The notes beneath the pieces were generated by a model. That model worked only from the letters and a program-made list of their open reading frames with translations. It made no database searches and was not told where the DNA came from. From Prevotellaceae bacterium UBA4361 (lineage in GTDB: Bacteria; Bacteroidota; Bacteroidia; Bacteroidales; Bacteroidaceae): a DNA stretch of 32,666 nt. Positions 22,701 through 29,865 of this stretch are shown piece by piece. The DNA lies in NCBI GenBank assembly GCA_002393575.1, contig DGSN01000080.1, forward strand, positions 1 through 32,666, written 5' to 3'. Numbering within the stretch: position 1 is the first letter of the stretch; every line of letters begins with the position of its first letter. Position numbers and translations under genes: made by a program.

Positions 22701-24352
22701 CTGGCTCCATCATCGGAGGTCAACTGGTGAAGACGGGTGCAGGACGACTGACCATATCAACCGACAACACCTACAAGGGTGGAAATCACCTGAAAGGCGG
22801 AACGACCGTTGTCAGCACACTCTCTAATGCCAATCAAGCATACGGCAACTTGGGCGGTGTGACGATGAGTCCAAGCCTGTTCACCATCGAAGACGGTGCT
22901 GTGCTTCAGACAACGGCTGAGGTGACAAACGGCTCTGCCATCCGTCTTGTGGGTACAGAAGGCGGTGTGATCAATGCAGGAGCCAACTTCACACAGAACT
23001 CAGCGTTCTCGGGCACTCAGCTCACGAAGCGAGGCAATGGCACATTGCGCCTTGCGACAGGCAACGCAGCCCTCACGAAGATGATTGTGGCTCAAGGCAC
23101 CGTGACGATGATTACCGACAACAGCCTTTCGCCAGCCAAGACGCTCGAATTCCAAGGCGGCTCATTCAGCGACTACAACGGAAACGGCTCTTACAGCAAT
23201 TACACCTACGCGGTGAATGTTCCTGAGGGCAAGACGGGTACATGGAATCTCGACTCGCGCGCCACCTATAAGAATGTGTTGACAGGTGCAGGAACGCTGA
23301 CCGTGAATGTTCAGACTACCATCCAGCGCACACAGCTGCAGGGCAACTGGTCGGCATTCGAAGGAACCATCAAGGCTACCACAAACAGCGATGCCATCTT
23401 CCCTCTCGACAACTCATACGGTTTGCCAAAAGCAACACTCGACCTCTCGTCGGGCATCACCGTGGGCAACTCGGCAAAGACCTTCAAGATTGGCAAGGTG
23501 ACTGGTTCGGGCAACCTGGGTGGCGCATCGGCTTACGGCTCAACAGTCAGCGGTGCCAACACTTGGCAGGTTGGCAACGACGAGAACTTTGCGTGGGGAG
23601 GTGCTGTGACTGGCACAGGAACCAACTTCACCAAACTCGGCTCAGGCAAAATGACCGCTTCGGGTGCATGGACCACAACTGGTGCAGTGCGTGTGAACGA
23701 GGGTGAAGTCCACATCAATTCGAACACATGCTTAGGCACTGGTTCGCTCACCGTGGCTGCCGATGCTTCGCTGACGGGTGTGACAGGAAGTATCTTCTCT
23801 TCTCAAGGCAATCTGACCAACTCGTCTTACAGCATCAATGGAACGCTGCAAGTGGGTGTCGGTTCATCGAGCACATCGGGCTTCATGGGCTTTGGTGGCA
23901 AGAATGTAACGATGGGCACAAATTCAGTGCTCCGCTTGGGTGTCAGCAAATGTGCTAACGAGACTTCATACGGTGGTGCAGCATTGACAAACATCGGAAC
24001 AATGACGATGAACGGAACGGTTTCCGTCTTCTTGTCAAGCTCACATTCGTTGGTGGCTGGCGACTCCGTGATTCTCTGGGTGGCAGACAAGTATCTGGGT
24101 ACTCCAAAACTGGAAAGCTACATCGTGGATGAGGCTGCCGGACTCTATTGGGATGACAGCCAGCTGGCTCGTGGTGTGCTCTATGTGACGACACAAATCC
24201 CTTCGGGCATTCATGGAGTGCTGTATGCAAACGATGAGGATGCACCAATCTATACCATCGGCGGTGTGAAGGTGGCAGAGGCTGGTGCCGACCTCAAGGC
24301 GTTGGCTCCAGGCGTTTACTTCCGTAACGGCAAGAAATTCGTCGTGAAGTAG
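19709..24352 (+). CDS. Giant rhamnogalacturonan lyase (PL11) with beta repeats and T9SS signal
   Basis: The 1547-residue protein starts with a signal peptide (cleavage near NAQ). Residues about 21-640 form a PL11 rhamnogalacturonan lyase: 'QLDRGLVAVPV...FVSWK', 'VSLGDVDGDGVVEFLVKR', 'YDWDMDGKAEVLMRGAD', 'GRHDGGHRSMKHYFGAPFLDGRKASIFLGRG' (quoted by its ends GRHDGGHRS and FLGRG), 'SIADVDEDGRDEIVFGS', 'GHGDAEIVGDLDP' and 'ADILGDWREEIVVRT'. The Asp-rich loops bind calcium. PL11 enzymes cut the rhamnogalacturonan-I backbone of pectin by beta-elimination. The remaining 900 residues contain autotransporter-type strand repeats ('LVKTGAGRLTISTDNTYKGG', 'LTKRGNGTLRLATG', 'FTKLGSGKMTASG'), probably a long beta-helix. 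The end, 'LAPGVYFRNGKKFVVK', is a T9SS sorting signal. Usual PL11 enzymes have about 600 residues, so this is an unusual extension. A surface-bound enzyme is likely. Confidence 0.9.
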   Translation: MKKFVTCALLALTSLMSANAQRVTDQLDRGLVAVPVTGGNFVSWKVFAEEYYDVTYNLYCNGSKIASNLKTSNYTHTNGNSSSSYQVVPVVKGVERTDLMSQATKRWNNQYYQFPVAKVYDRAGNDVTSGYIINDVSLGDVDGDGVVEFLVKRNNHLGNQGDVTNKLTFHHYECYKLDGTLLWWMDLGPNMLAGPDEQWDAVLYDWDMDGKAEVLMRGADNMIIHQADGTVLTIGDKPNYDARTVYNTQYTCVGNEYLLYLEGATGKPYPIGDDGKLWMTYPLKRFEANEFSGVEGSSTYEEAYVNTWGGSNGRHDGGHRSMKHYFGAPFLDGRKASIFLGRGCYTRHKMAAYDVDPATHKLTQRWFWSEYNGSSPWFGNGYHNFSIADVDEDGRDEIVFGSMVIDDNGKGLSTTGLGHGDAEIVGDLDPYRKGLEFFGCNEDNPSMNYRNATTSQIYYRLQSTSDDGRSLCGNFSNDYPGCQGRSTQSGLVSTVADKLLPVTIPSDAETAKNWAMAWFHLNFRIYWDGDLCDEVLDSPGTEKEAAVYKHEHSRLFTSSGCKMNNDSKNNACASADILGDWREEIVVRTSDNAYIRIYTTNTPTTYRIPTLWHDHQYRNAMVWQCVGYNQPPQKSYFLGELEGLTVAPPPFTMTDRVEIGNGGTISTANANEHVMVCETNDTKISVTDGANPYIATFNVPSWVQGTNSNSKTNPVIKYDYYTCEVSGGAFAGDMRLVKQGDGVLTLPAVEQKYTGNTDIWAGTVNFDGKLLNSALWLNRFAKLNSNGGEFRSIKMDYAAELRPGGEKQMGTVTMDTLTLGFGSRLVLDIFEDGTADKVVAKAVNIETKDWAYGPEFLAPVVEVVPHLGTGVEKIPEGEYLLAEFGNVTGAMEKLVLKGTILTQKSVLELREGKLYLVVSGVRDNSDIVWLGDKSSVWNASITDNFAFPDEELTATMFVNGDNVYFNDDAESFKVEINGEVQPDTMFVDNVSAYQFMGTGSIIGGQLVKTGAGRLTISTDNTYKGGNHLKGGTTVVSTLSNANQAYGNLGGVTMSPSLFTIEDGAVLQTTAEVTNGSAIRLVGTEGGVINAGANFTQNSAFSGTQLTKRGNGTLRLATGNAALTKMIVAQGTVTMITDNSLSPAKTLEFQGGSFSDYNGNGSYSNYTYAVNVPEGKTGTWNLDSRATYKNVLTGAGTLTVNVQTTIQRTQLQGNWSAFEGTIKATTNSDAIFPLDNSYGLPKATLDLSSGITVGNSAKTFKIGKVTGSGNLGGASAYGSTVSGANTWQVGNDENFAWGGAVTGTGTNFTKLGSGKMTASGAWTTTGAVRVNEGEVHINSNTCLGTGSLTVAADASLTGVTGSIFSSQGNLTNSSYSINGTLQVGVGSSSTSGFMGFGGKNVTMGTNSVLRLGVSKCANETSYGGAALTNIGTMTMNGTVSVFLSSSHSLVAGDSVILWVADKYLGTPKLESYIVDEAAGLYWDDSQLARGVLYVTTQIPSGIHGVLYANDEDAPIYTIGGVKVAEAGADLKALAPGVYFRNGKKFVVK

Positions 24353-24378
24353 TACAAAATATAACGACTGAAAAAGAG

Positions 24379-24431
24379 AAAAAGGCATTGCAGATTTTCC
24401 TCAACAGAGAACATTCTGCAATGCCTTTTTT
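24379..24431 (+). terminator. Terminator of the PL11 gene
   Basis: AAAAAGGCATTGCAGA and TCTGCAATGCCTTTTT form a 16-bp perfect stem (20-base loop) ending in a T-tract, 27 bases after the stop codon. The A-rich left arm could also stop transcription from the other strand. Confidence 0.9.
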
Positions 24432-24507
24432 GTAAGTGTAATGGACCGAATTTGCATGAATTGGTCTTTTTTCGAGTGCCATTTATTATTATTTACTTAA
24501 AATGTTG

Positions 24508-24515
24508 TACCTTTG
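24508..24515 (+). promoter_or_regulatory. -7 box of the gmd-fcl operon promoter
   Basis: TACCTTTG fits the TAnnTTTG box, 54 bases before the gmd ATG. The -33 region has only T-rich sequence. Confidence 0.6.
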
Positions 24516-24569
24516 CAACTTGTTGATTGAACATACAGAAATAATTATATATCAAACAATAGCATTATT

Positions 24570-25664
24570 ATGAAAAAAGTTGCATTGATCACTGGTGTTA
24601 CAGGTCAGGATGGTTCTTACCTTTCCGAGTTTCTCTTGGAAAAAGGCTATGAAGTGCATGGCATCATCCGCCGTTCGTCGGTCGATTACCGTGAGCGCAT
24701 CGCACACCTTGAGGGTAAGCCACATTTCCACCTTCACTATGGTGATATGGGCGACTCCATGTCGATTCTTCAAGTAGTCAGTATGGTCAAGCCAACCGAG
24801 ATTTACAACCTTGCTGCGCAAAGCCATGTGCAAGTGAGTTTCGACTCACCTGAGTTTACTGCCGACGTGGATGCCACTGGTGTGCTCCGTGTGCTCGAAG
24901 CCGTTCGCCTTTGTGGTCTGAAAGACACTTGTCGCATCTATCAGGCAAGCACCTCGGAACTTTATGGCAAGGTGGAGGAAGTGCCTCAGAACGAGAACAC
25001 GCCATTCCATCCTTACAGTCCGTATGCTGTGGCAAAGCTCTATGGATTCTGGATTGTGAAAGAATACCGTGAAGCTTACAACATGTTCTGCTGCTCGGGC
25101 ATCCTCTTCAACCATGAGTCGGAGCGCCGTGGAGAAACCTTCGTGACTCGCAAGATTACCTTAGCTGCTGCACGAATTGCACAAGGCAAACAGGACAAGC
25201 TCTACTTGGGCAACCTTTCAAGCCTGCGCGACTGGGGCTATGCAAAGGACTACGTGGAGTGCATGTGGCTCATCTTGCAGAACGACAAACCAGAGGATTT
25301 CGTCATTGCTACGGGTGTGCAGCACAGTGTGCGTGAGTTCTGCTACTATGCTTTCAAACATGCTGGCATCGAACTGGAGTTCCAAGGCGAAGGTCTCGAC
25401 GAGAAGGGCATTGACAAGGCAACGGGCAATGTGCTGGTTGAAGTGAGTCCTGATTTCTACCGTCCAACCGACGTGGTGAATCTCTGGGGCGACCCAACGA
25501 AGGCAAGAGCGAAACTCGGCTGGAATCCAGGCAAGACTACGTTCGAGGAACTCGTGAAAATCATGGTGGATCATGACATGGCAAAAGTGGCTGCTGAGAA
25601 GGCTTCTGAGCAGGTGCTTCGCACGAACCTCGCCGAATATCTTGAAAAGGGTATTGTGAAATAA
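24570..25664 (+). CDS. gmd: GDP-mannose 4,6-dehydratase
   Basis: The 364-residue protein is an extended SDR enzyme with the NAD(P)-binding motif GVTGQDG (9-15), the active-site Ser/Thr and Glu in 'QASTSELYG' (T128, E130), and Y152-x3-K156 in 'YSPYAVAKLYG'. 'NLAAQSHVQVSF' and 'NHESERRGETFVTRKI' are hallmarks of Gmd. It converts GDP-D-mannose to GDP-4-keto-6-deoxy-D-mannose, the first step of GDP-L-fucose synthesis in the cytoplasm. The length (364) is normal. fcl follows after 22 bases, so the two are an operon, feeding fucose into capsule, O-antigen or the protein O-glycans of Bacteroidetes. Confidence 0.96.
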   Translation: MKKVALITGVTGQDGSYLSEFLLEKGYEVHGIIRRSSVDYRERIAHLEGKPHFHLHYGDMGDSMSILQVVSMVKPTEIYNLAAQSHVQVSFDSPEFTADVDATGVLRVLEAVRLCGLKDTCRIYQASTSELYGKVEEVPQNENTPFHPYSPYAVAKLYGFWIVKEYREAYNMFCCSGILFNHESERRGETFVTRKITLAAARIAQGKQDKLYLGNLSSLRDWGYAKDYVECMWLILQNDKPEDFVIATGVQHSVREFCYYAFKHAGIELEFQGEGLDEKGIDKATGNVLVEVSPDFYRPTDVVNLWGDPTKARAKLGWNPGKTTFEELVKIMVDHDMAKVAAEKASEQVLRTNLAEYLEKGIVK

Positions 25665-25686
25665 AACAACGGAAAAAATATTACGA

Positions 25687-26832
25687 ATGTTAGAAAAAAA
25701 CAGTAAGATATACGTGGCAGGCCATCACGGGTTGGTGGGGTCTGCCATTTGGAATAACCTCAAGCAGAGAGGGTTTACGAATTTGGTGGGACGCAGTCAT
25801 AAGGAACTCGACTTGCTCGACCCCATCGCCGTGAAGAAGTTTTTCGATGAGGAACAACCCGATGCCGTGGTACTTGCCGCTGCACATGTGGGAGGCATCA
25901 TGGCAAATCTTCAGTATCGTGCCGACTTCATCTACCAGAACTTGCAGATTCAGCAGAATGTGATTGGAGAGAGTTGGAAGCATGGTGTGAAGAAATTGCT
26001 CTTCCTCGGTTCCACCTGCATATATCCACGCGAGGCTCCACAGCCTATGCCAGAGGATTGTCTGCTCACTTCTCCCCTTGAATATACCAACGAACCATAC
26101 GCCATTGCCAAGATTGCAGGTCTGAAGATGTGCGAAAGCTTCAATCTGCAATATGGCACCAACTACATCGCAGTGATGCCAACCAACCTCTATGGTCCTA
26201 ACGACAATTTCCATTTGGAGAACTCGCATGTGCTCCCTGCCATGATTCGTAAGATACATCTGGCAAAATGCTTGAATGAAGGCGATTGGGAGGCTGTTCG
26301 CAAGGACATCGGTTTGCGCCCTGTGACGATGAAGGTGAAGGCAACAGGTGAGGTGAAGCGTGTGGATGCCTCTTCATCCGAAGCCGACATTCTCGAAGTG
26401 CTTGCTCACTATGGCATTGCCCCTGAAGCCGTGACGCTGTGGGGAACAGGCTCACCTATGCGCGAGTTCCTTTGGAGTGAAGAAATGGCCGATGCGAGTG
26501 TACACGTGTTACTCAATGTGGATTTCAAGGACACATACCAGGAGAATTTCAACGCTGACCACATCAACGAAATCCGCAATTGCCACATCAACGTGGGAAC
26601 TGGTAAGGAAATCAGTATCAAGGCGGTTGCCGAACTGATTATGAAAGAAATCGGATTCAAGGGCGAATTGCGTTGGGATGCCTCAAAGCCTGATGGTACA
26701 CTAAAGAAACTGACTGACCCAACCAAACTTCACGAACTGGGTTGGCATCATAAAATAGAAATTGATGAAGGTATCCATCGCCTTTATCAATGGTATCTCC
26801 AAGGCATCTGTATCAACCACCAAGCAGAATAA
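25687..26832 (+). CDS. fcl: GDP-L-fucose synthase, long Bacteroides-type form
   Basis: The 381-residue enzyme has the NADP-binding motif 'AGHHGLVGSA' (11-20), catalytic S109 and C111 in 'GSTCIYP', and Y138-x3-K142 in 'EPYAIAKIAG'. 'MPTNLYGPNDNFHLENSHVLPAMIRK' (seen as NLYGPNDNFH and SHVLPAMIRK) is a family signature. It epimerises and reduces GDP-4-keto-6-deoxymannose to GDP-L-fucose. Usual Fcl (WcaG) has about 320 residues; the extra 60 are an insertion at about 200-250 with 'KVKATGEVKRVDASSSEADI', a form known in Bacteroidetes. It follows gmd directly. The last four codons (HQAE) end just before a heptamer palindrome. Confidence 0.95.
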   Translation: MLEKNSKIYVAGHHGLVGSAIWNNLKQRGFTNLVGRSHKELDLLDPIAVKKFFDEEQPDAVVLAAAHVGGIMANLQYRADFIYQNLQIQQNVIGESWKHGVKKLLFLGSTCIYPREAPQPMPEDCLLTSPLEYTNEPYAIAKIAGLKMCESFNLQYGTNYIAVMPTNLYGPNDNFHLENSHVLPAMIRKIHLAKCLNEGDWEAVRKDIGLRPVTMKVKATGEVKRVDASSSEADILEVLAHYGIAPEAVTLWGTGSPMREFLWSEEMADASVHVLLNVDFKDTYQENFNADHINEIRNCHINVGTGKEISIKAVAELIMKEIGFKGELRWDASKPDGTLKKLTDPTKLHELGWHHKIEIDEGIHRLYQWYLQGICINHQAE

Positions 26833-26837
26833 AGTGT

Positions 26838-26949
26838 AGAATGAAGAATAAAGAATGAAGAATGTATTTTACTCAGCTAATTAAATAAGTAATTTACATT
26901 CTTCATTCTTTATTCTTCATTCTTCATTGAATGCCATTCTTCATTCTTC
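26838..26949. repeat. Heptamer palindrome between fcl and acyl-CoA synthetase gene
   Basis: Four GAATNNN heptamers (26839-26866) face their exact reverse complement (26895-26922); with one more base pair this makes a 29-bp perfect inverted repeat around 28 bases. More ATTCTTC units follow to 26949, crossing the stop codon of the acyl-CoA synthetase gene (26941-26943). The palindrome lies between converging genes and could act as a bidirectional transcription stop. Confidence 0.9.
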
Positions 26950-28617
26950 ATTTTCGTTTCTTTTCCTATCTTTCTCACGTATCTCCACCCGTCGAATTTT
27001 TCCGCTGGTTGTCTTTGGTAGCGCATCAACAAACTCAATGATACGTGGATATTTATAAGGAGCAGTTTCGTGCTTCACGTGTCTTTGCAATTCTTTCACG
27101 AGGTCTTCGTCAGCTCTGTCCTTCCATTCTTTAGCCAACACAACCGTTGCTTTCACCACTTCGCCACGGATGTCATCGGGCACACCTGTGATAGCACATT
27201 CCACAACGGCTGGGTGCGTCATCAGCGCACTCTCCACTTCGAAAGGACCAATGCGGTAGCCAGAACTCTTGATGACATCGTCAGCACGTCCGATGAACCA
27301 GAAGTAGCCGTCCTTGTCGAAATACGCCAAGTCGCCAGTATGGTATAGACCGTCGTGCCAAATGCTTTCTGTGAGAGCTGGGTTGCGATAGTATTTGCAG
27401 AAAAGTCCGAGCTGTTTGCGTTTGTCGGTGCGAATGCAGATTTCGCCCTGTTCACCAGCCGTCGTAACAAGATTGCCTTCCTTGTCTCTGAGTTCTATGT
27501 CATATTGAGGATTTGGCACACCCATCGACCCTGGCTTTGGCTTCATCCACACAAAGGTGCCGAGGGTGCAGGTGGTTTCTGTTTGTCCAAAACCTTCCAT
27601 CAAGTGGATTCCCGTGGCTTCAAAGAACTTCTTATAAACAGAACCATTGAGCGCTTCTCCAGCCGTCGTGCAGTATTGAAGCGATGAGAGGTCGTATTTC
27701 GAGAGGTCCTCGCGTATCATGAAGCGATAGATGGTGGGTGGCGCACAGAACGAAGTCACATGGTATTGCTCCATCTTCTTGAGAATATCAGCAGGTGTGA
27801 ACTTCTCATGATCGTACACGAATATGGTAGCACCCACAATCCACTGTCCATAGAGCTTTCCCCAAACAGCTTTTCCCCAGCCCGTGTCAGCCACCGTGAG
27901 GTGGAGGCTGTCTGGCTTCAGATTATGCCAGAAAGCAGCAGTGGTAAGGTGTCCGAGCGCGTAGGTATAGTCGTGAATCACCATTTTAGGCTCTCCACTC
28001 GTACCACTCGTGAAATACATGATAGAGTAGTCGCTCGACTTGTTGACATGTTCAGGACGCTTGAATGGAGCAGCCTCCCGAATACCCTTCTGGAAATCCT
28101 CCCAGCCTTCGCGTACTTCAGGACCGATGCTGATGCGTCGTTCCACGGATGGACACTTAGGATAAGCATTATCCACATGGTCAAGGATTTCCTCATCGCC
28201 ACAAGTCACAATGGCCTTGATGGTAGCTTTCTCGCAGCGATAGATGATGTCCTTGGCAGTCAGTAAGAACGTTGCAGGAATGGCAACAGCACCAATCTTG
28301 TGGAGAGCTATGATGCTCGTCCAGAATTCCAGTCTTCGCTTGAGAATTAGCATCACCATGTCGCCCTTTCCAATGCCGAGGCTTTGGAAAAAACTTGCCA
28401 CCTTGTCCGATTCTTCCTTGATTTGCTTGAAGGTGAGACGTCGTTCATCACCTCGGTCGTTTGTCCAAAGAAGAGCCAGCTTGTCTGGAGCCTCTTCTGC
28501 CCACGCATCCATCACGTCGTAGGCAAAATTGAAATTATCGGGAACGATGAATTCAAGATGTTGCTTGAAATCCTCCATCGATGTGAATGTACTCTGCTTC
28601 AAAAAACGTTCTAACAT
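26941..28617 (-). CDS. AMP-binding acyl-CoA synthetase (ACSM/acetyl-CoA synthetase-like)
   Basis: The 558-residue protein shows the full ANL-superfamily set: P-loop-like 'YFTSGTSGEPK' (201-211), 'EGFGQTETTC' (341-350), 'YHTGDLAYFDKDGYFWFIGRADD' (TGD at 427-429; seen as YHTGDLAYF and GRADDVIKSSGYRIGP), and the catalytic lysine K540 in 'KTTSGKIRRVE'. It should activate a carboxylic acid with ATP and load it on CoA. Best resemblance is to medium-chain acyl-CoA synthetases (ACSM type) rather than true acetyl-CoA synthetase; the substrate is not decided. The start ATG 28617 fits the promoter at 28792-28822, leaving a ~170-base leader. The last residues 'NENEE' and the stop codon come from the heptamer repeat. 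Confidence 0.88.
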   Translation of the reverse strand: MLERFLKQSTFTSMEDFKQHLEFIVPDNFNFAYDVMDAWAEEAPDKLALLWTNDRGDERRLTFKQIKEESDKVASFFQSLGIGKGDMVMLILKRRLEFWTSIIALHKIGAVAIPATFLLTAKDIIYRCEKATIKAIVTCGDEEILDHVDNAYPKCPSVERRISIGPEVREGWEDFQKGIREAAPFKRPEHVNKSSDYSIMYFTSGTSGEPKMVIHDYTYALGHLTTAAFWHNLKPDSLHLTVADTGWGKAVWGKLYGQWIVGATIFVYDHEKFTPADILKKMEQYHVTSFCAPPTIYRFMIREDLSKYDLSSLQYCTTAGEALNGSVYKKFFEATGIHLMEGFGQTETTCTLGTFVWMKPKPGSMGVPNPQYDIELRDKEGNLVTTAGEQGEICIRTDKRKQLGLFCKYYRNPALTESIWHDGLYHTGDLAYFDKDGYFWFIGRADDVIKSSGYRIGPFEVESALMTHPAVVECAITGVPDDIRGEVVKATVVLAKEWKDRADEDLVKELQRHVKHETAPYKYPRIIEFVDALPKTTSGKIRRVEIREKDRKRNENEE

Positions 28618-28791
28618 ATACGTGTGTGTTTGTTTTTATTCTGAGAAAAGCGAAAAATGTGTGTGTGTTCTTTTGCCAACCCGTCTTTATTTGTATCACT
28701 CTCTTTCTGCTGCAAACAAACCTTGGGAATCCGAACACGATTCACAAAGAATTTTTTGCACACCATGATGAATCTACTTTTCTTTTCGATT

Positions 28792-28822
28792 CAAATTTAC
28801 ACACTTTTCTATCTTATTGCAA
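28792..28822 (-). promoter_or_regulatory. Promoter of the acyl-CoA synthetase gene
   Basis: On the minus strand TTG (28822-28820) and TAAATTTG (28799-28792) are 20 bases apart. The leader down to 28618 is rich in ACACAC/GTGTGT tracts; a near copy of the -7 region (GTGTGTAAATTGG) lies upstream at about 28847-28859. No gene is seen in 28618-28929. Confidence 0.65.
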
Positions 28823-28929
28823 AATAAAAACATGTTAATTTTCACCAATTTACACACACTTTTTCCCTTTGTGCAACGATTCCCGATTTTTTTTGCACAC
28901 TTCTTGGGAAAATATGCAAGCACGATTCC

Positions 28930-29748
28930 TTACTTCAGTCCCGCCTTGAGACAGCGAATGACAGCAGAGTTGAAACCAGCATGGTCGAGTTCGTTAAGCC
29001 CCTTGATGGTAGTGCCACCAGGAGTGGTGACCTTGTCGATGGCTGCTTCTGGATGCAAACCCGTTTCGCGCAACAGAGCAACAGCACCCTCCATCGTTTG
29101 CATCGCTATCTGCAATGCCTGCTGAGGATAGAACCCCATTTCCACCCCACCCTCTGTCATGGCACGAAGGAAACGGAACACGTAGGCAATGCCGCAACTG
29201 GCCATCATCATGCCTGGACCCACGAGGCGTTCCTCCGTGACGAGCGTGTCGCCATCCAGCTTGAAAAGACTTTCCACCTTTTCCACGGCATCCTTACCAG
29301 TGCCCTTCGTCGAAGAAATGAAAGTCATGCTTTGCGCAAATTCAGCAGCAATGTTAGGAATGCAATAAAAGATGTTAGCATCAGCAGGAACATTTCCGAA
29401 GAAACCGATGAGTTTCTCGGTCGTGATGCCAGCAGCAATCGACACCACTATCTGCTTCCGAAAGTCAATCTGTGAGCGAATGTCGTTGACCACCACTTCC
29501 ACCAACCAAGGCTTCACCGCCAGCACAACGATGTCCGCACCTTCCACAGCGCAAGAATTGTCGTCCGTCGTGCGAATGCCAGGGAAGTCGGCAGAGAACT
29601 TTTGGAGAATTGCTTGAGCCTTGTCTGCCACACAAATGTCAGCCACCGAAGCCAGCACCTGCTCTGACTTTCCGCTTTGAGCCGCTTTTGCCCATCCTTT
29701 TGCCAATGCGCCGCCCATATTGCCAGCGCCAATAACTGTTATCTTCAT
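28930..29748 (-). CDS. proC: Pyrroline-5-carboxylate reductase
   Basis: The 272-residue protein has the dinucleotide-binding start 'MKITVIGAGNMGGALAKGW', 'VVLAVKPWLVEVVV' near 88-101, 'VVSIAAGITTEKL', and the C-terminal P5CR signature 'DKVTTPGGTTIKGLNELD', all typical of ProC. It reduces pyrroline-5-carboxylate to proline with NAD(P)H in the cytoplasm. The length is normal. ATG 29748 was chosen because the fold starts there; 14 upstream codons are ignored as they lack resemblance and reach the promoter. It is divergent from the helicase gene, and its end is 311 bases from the next gene on the same strand. Confidence 0.95.
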   Translation of the reverse strand: MKITVIGAGNMGGALAKGWAKAAQSGKSEQVLASVADICVADKAQAILQKFSADFPGIRTTDDNSCAVEGADIVVLAVKPWLVEVVVNDIRSQIDFRKQIVVSIAAGITTEKLIGFFGNVPADANIFYCIPNIAAEFAQSMTFISSTKGTGKDAVEKVESLFKLDGDTLVTEERLVGPGMMMASCGIAYVFRFLRAMTEGGVEMGFYPQQALQIAMQTMEGAVALLRETGLHPEAAIDKVTTPGGTTIKGLNELDHAGFNSAVIRCLKAGLK

Positions 29749-29787
29749 ACTATTTCGTTTTTTTTGAATCAAGCTTGAATTTTTTCG

Positions 29788-29795
29788 CAAAGGTA
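29788..29795 (-). promoter_or_regulatory. -7 box of the proC promoter
   Basis: The minus strand reads TACCTTTG, 39 bases before the proC ATG, divergent from the helicase promoter. A -33 TTG at normal spacing is not seen. Confidence 0.6.
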
Positions 29796-29817
29796 AATAA
29801 TTATTGACAATTCACCA

Positions 29818-29846
29818 TTGAAAAAGGACGTATTTCTTTAACTTTG
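29818..29846 (+). promoter_or_regulatory. Promoter of the SNF2 helicase gene
   Basis: TTG at 29818-29820 and TAACTTTG at 29839-29846 are 18 bases apart. The transcript starts near 29851, about 15 bases before the ATG. Confidence 0.75.
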
Positions 29847-29865
29847 CAAATCAAATCGTCGCAGA

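Noticed and set aside
18268..24352. A complete polysaccharide utilisation locus
   Set aside because: GH43-like and PL11 genes are adjacent but have separate promoters, and no SusC/SusD, sensor or further glycosidase genes are present.
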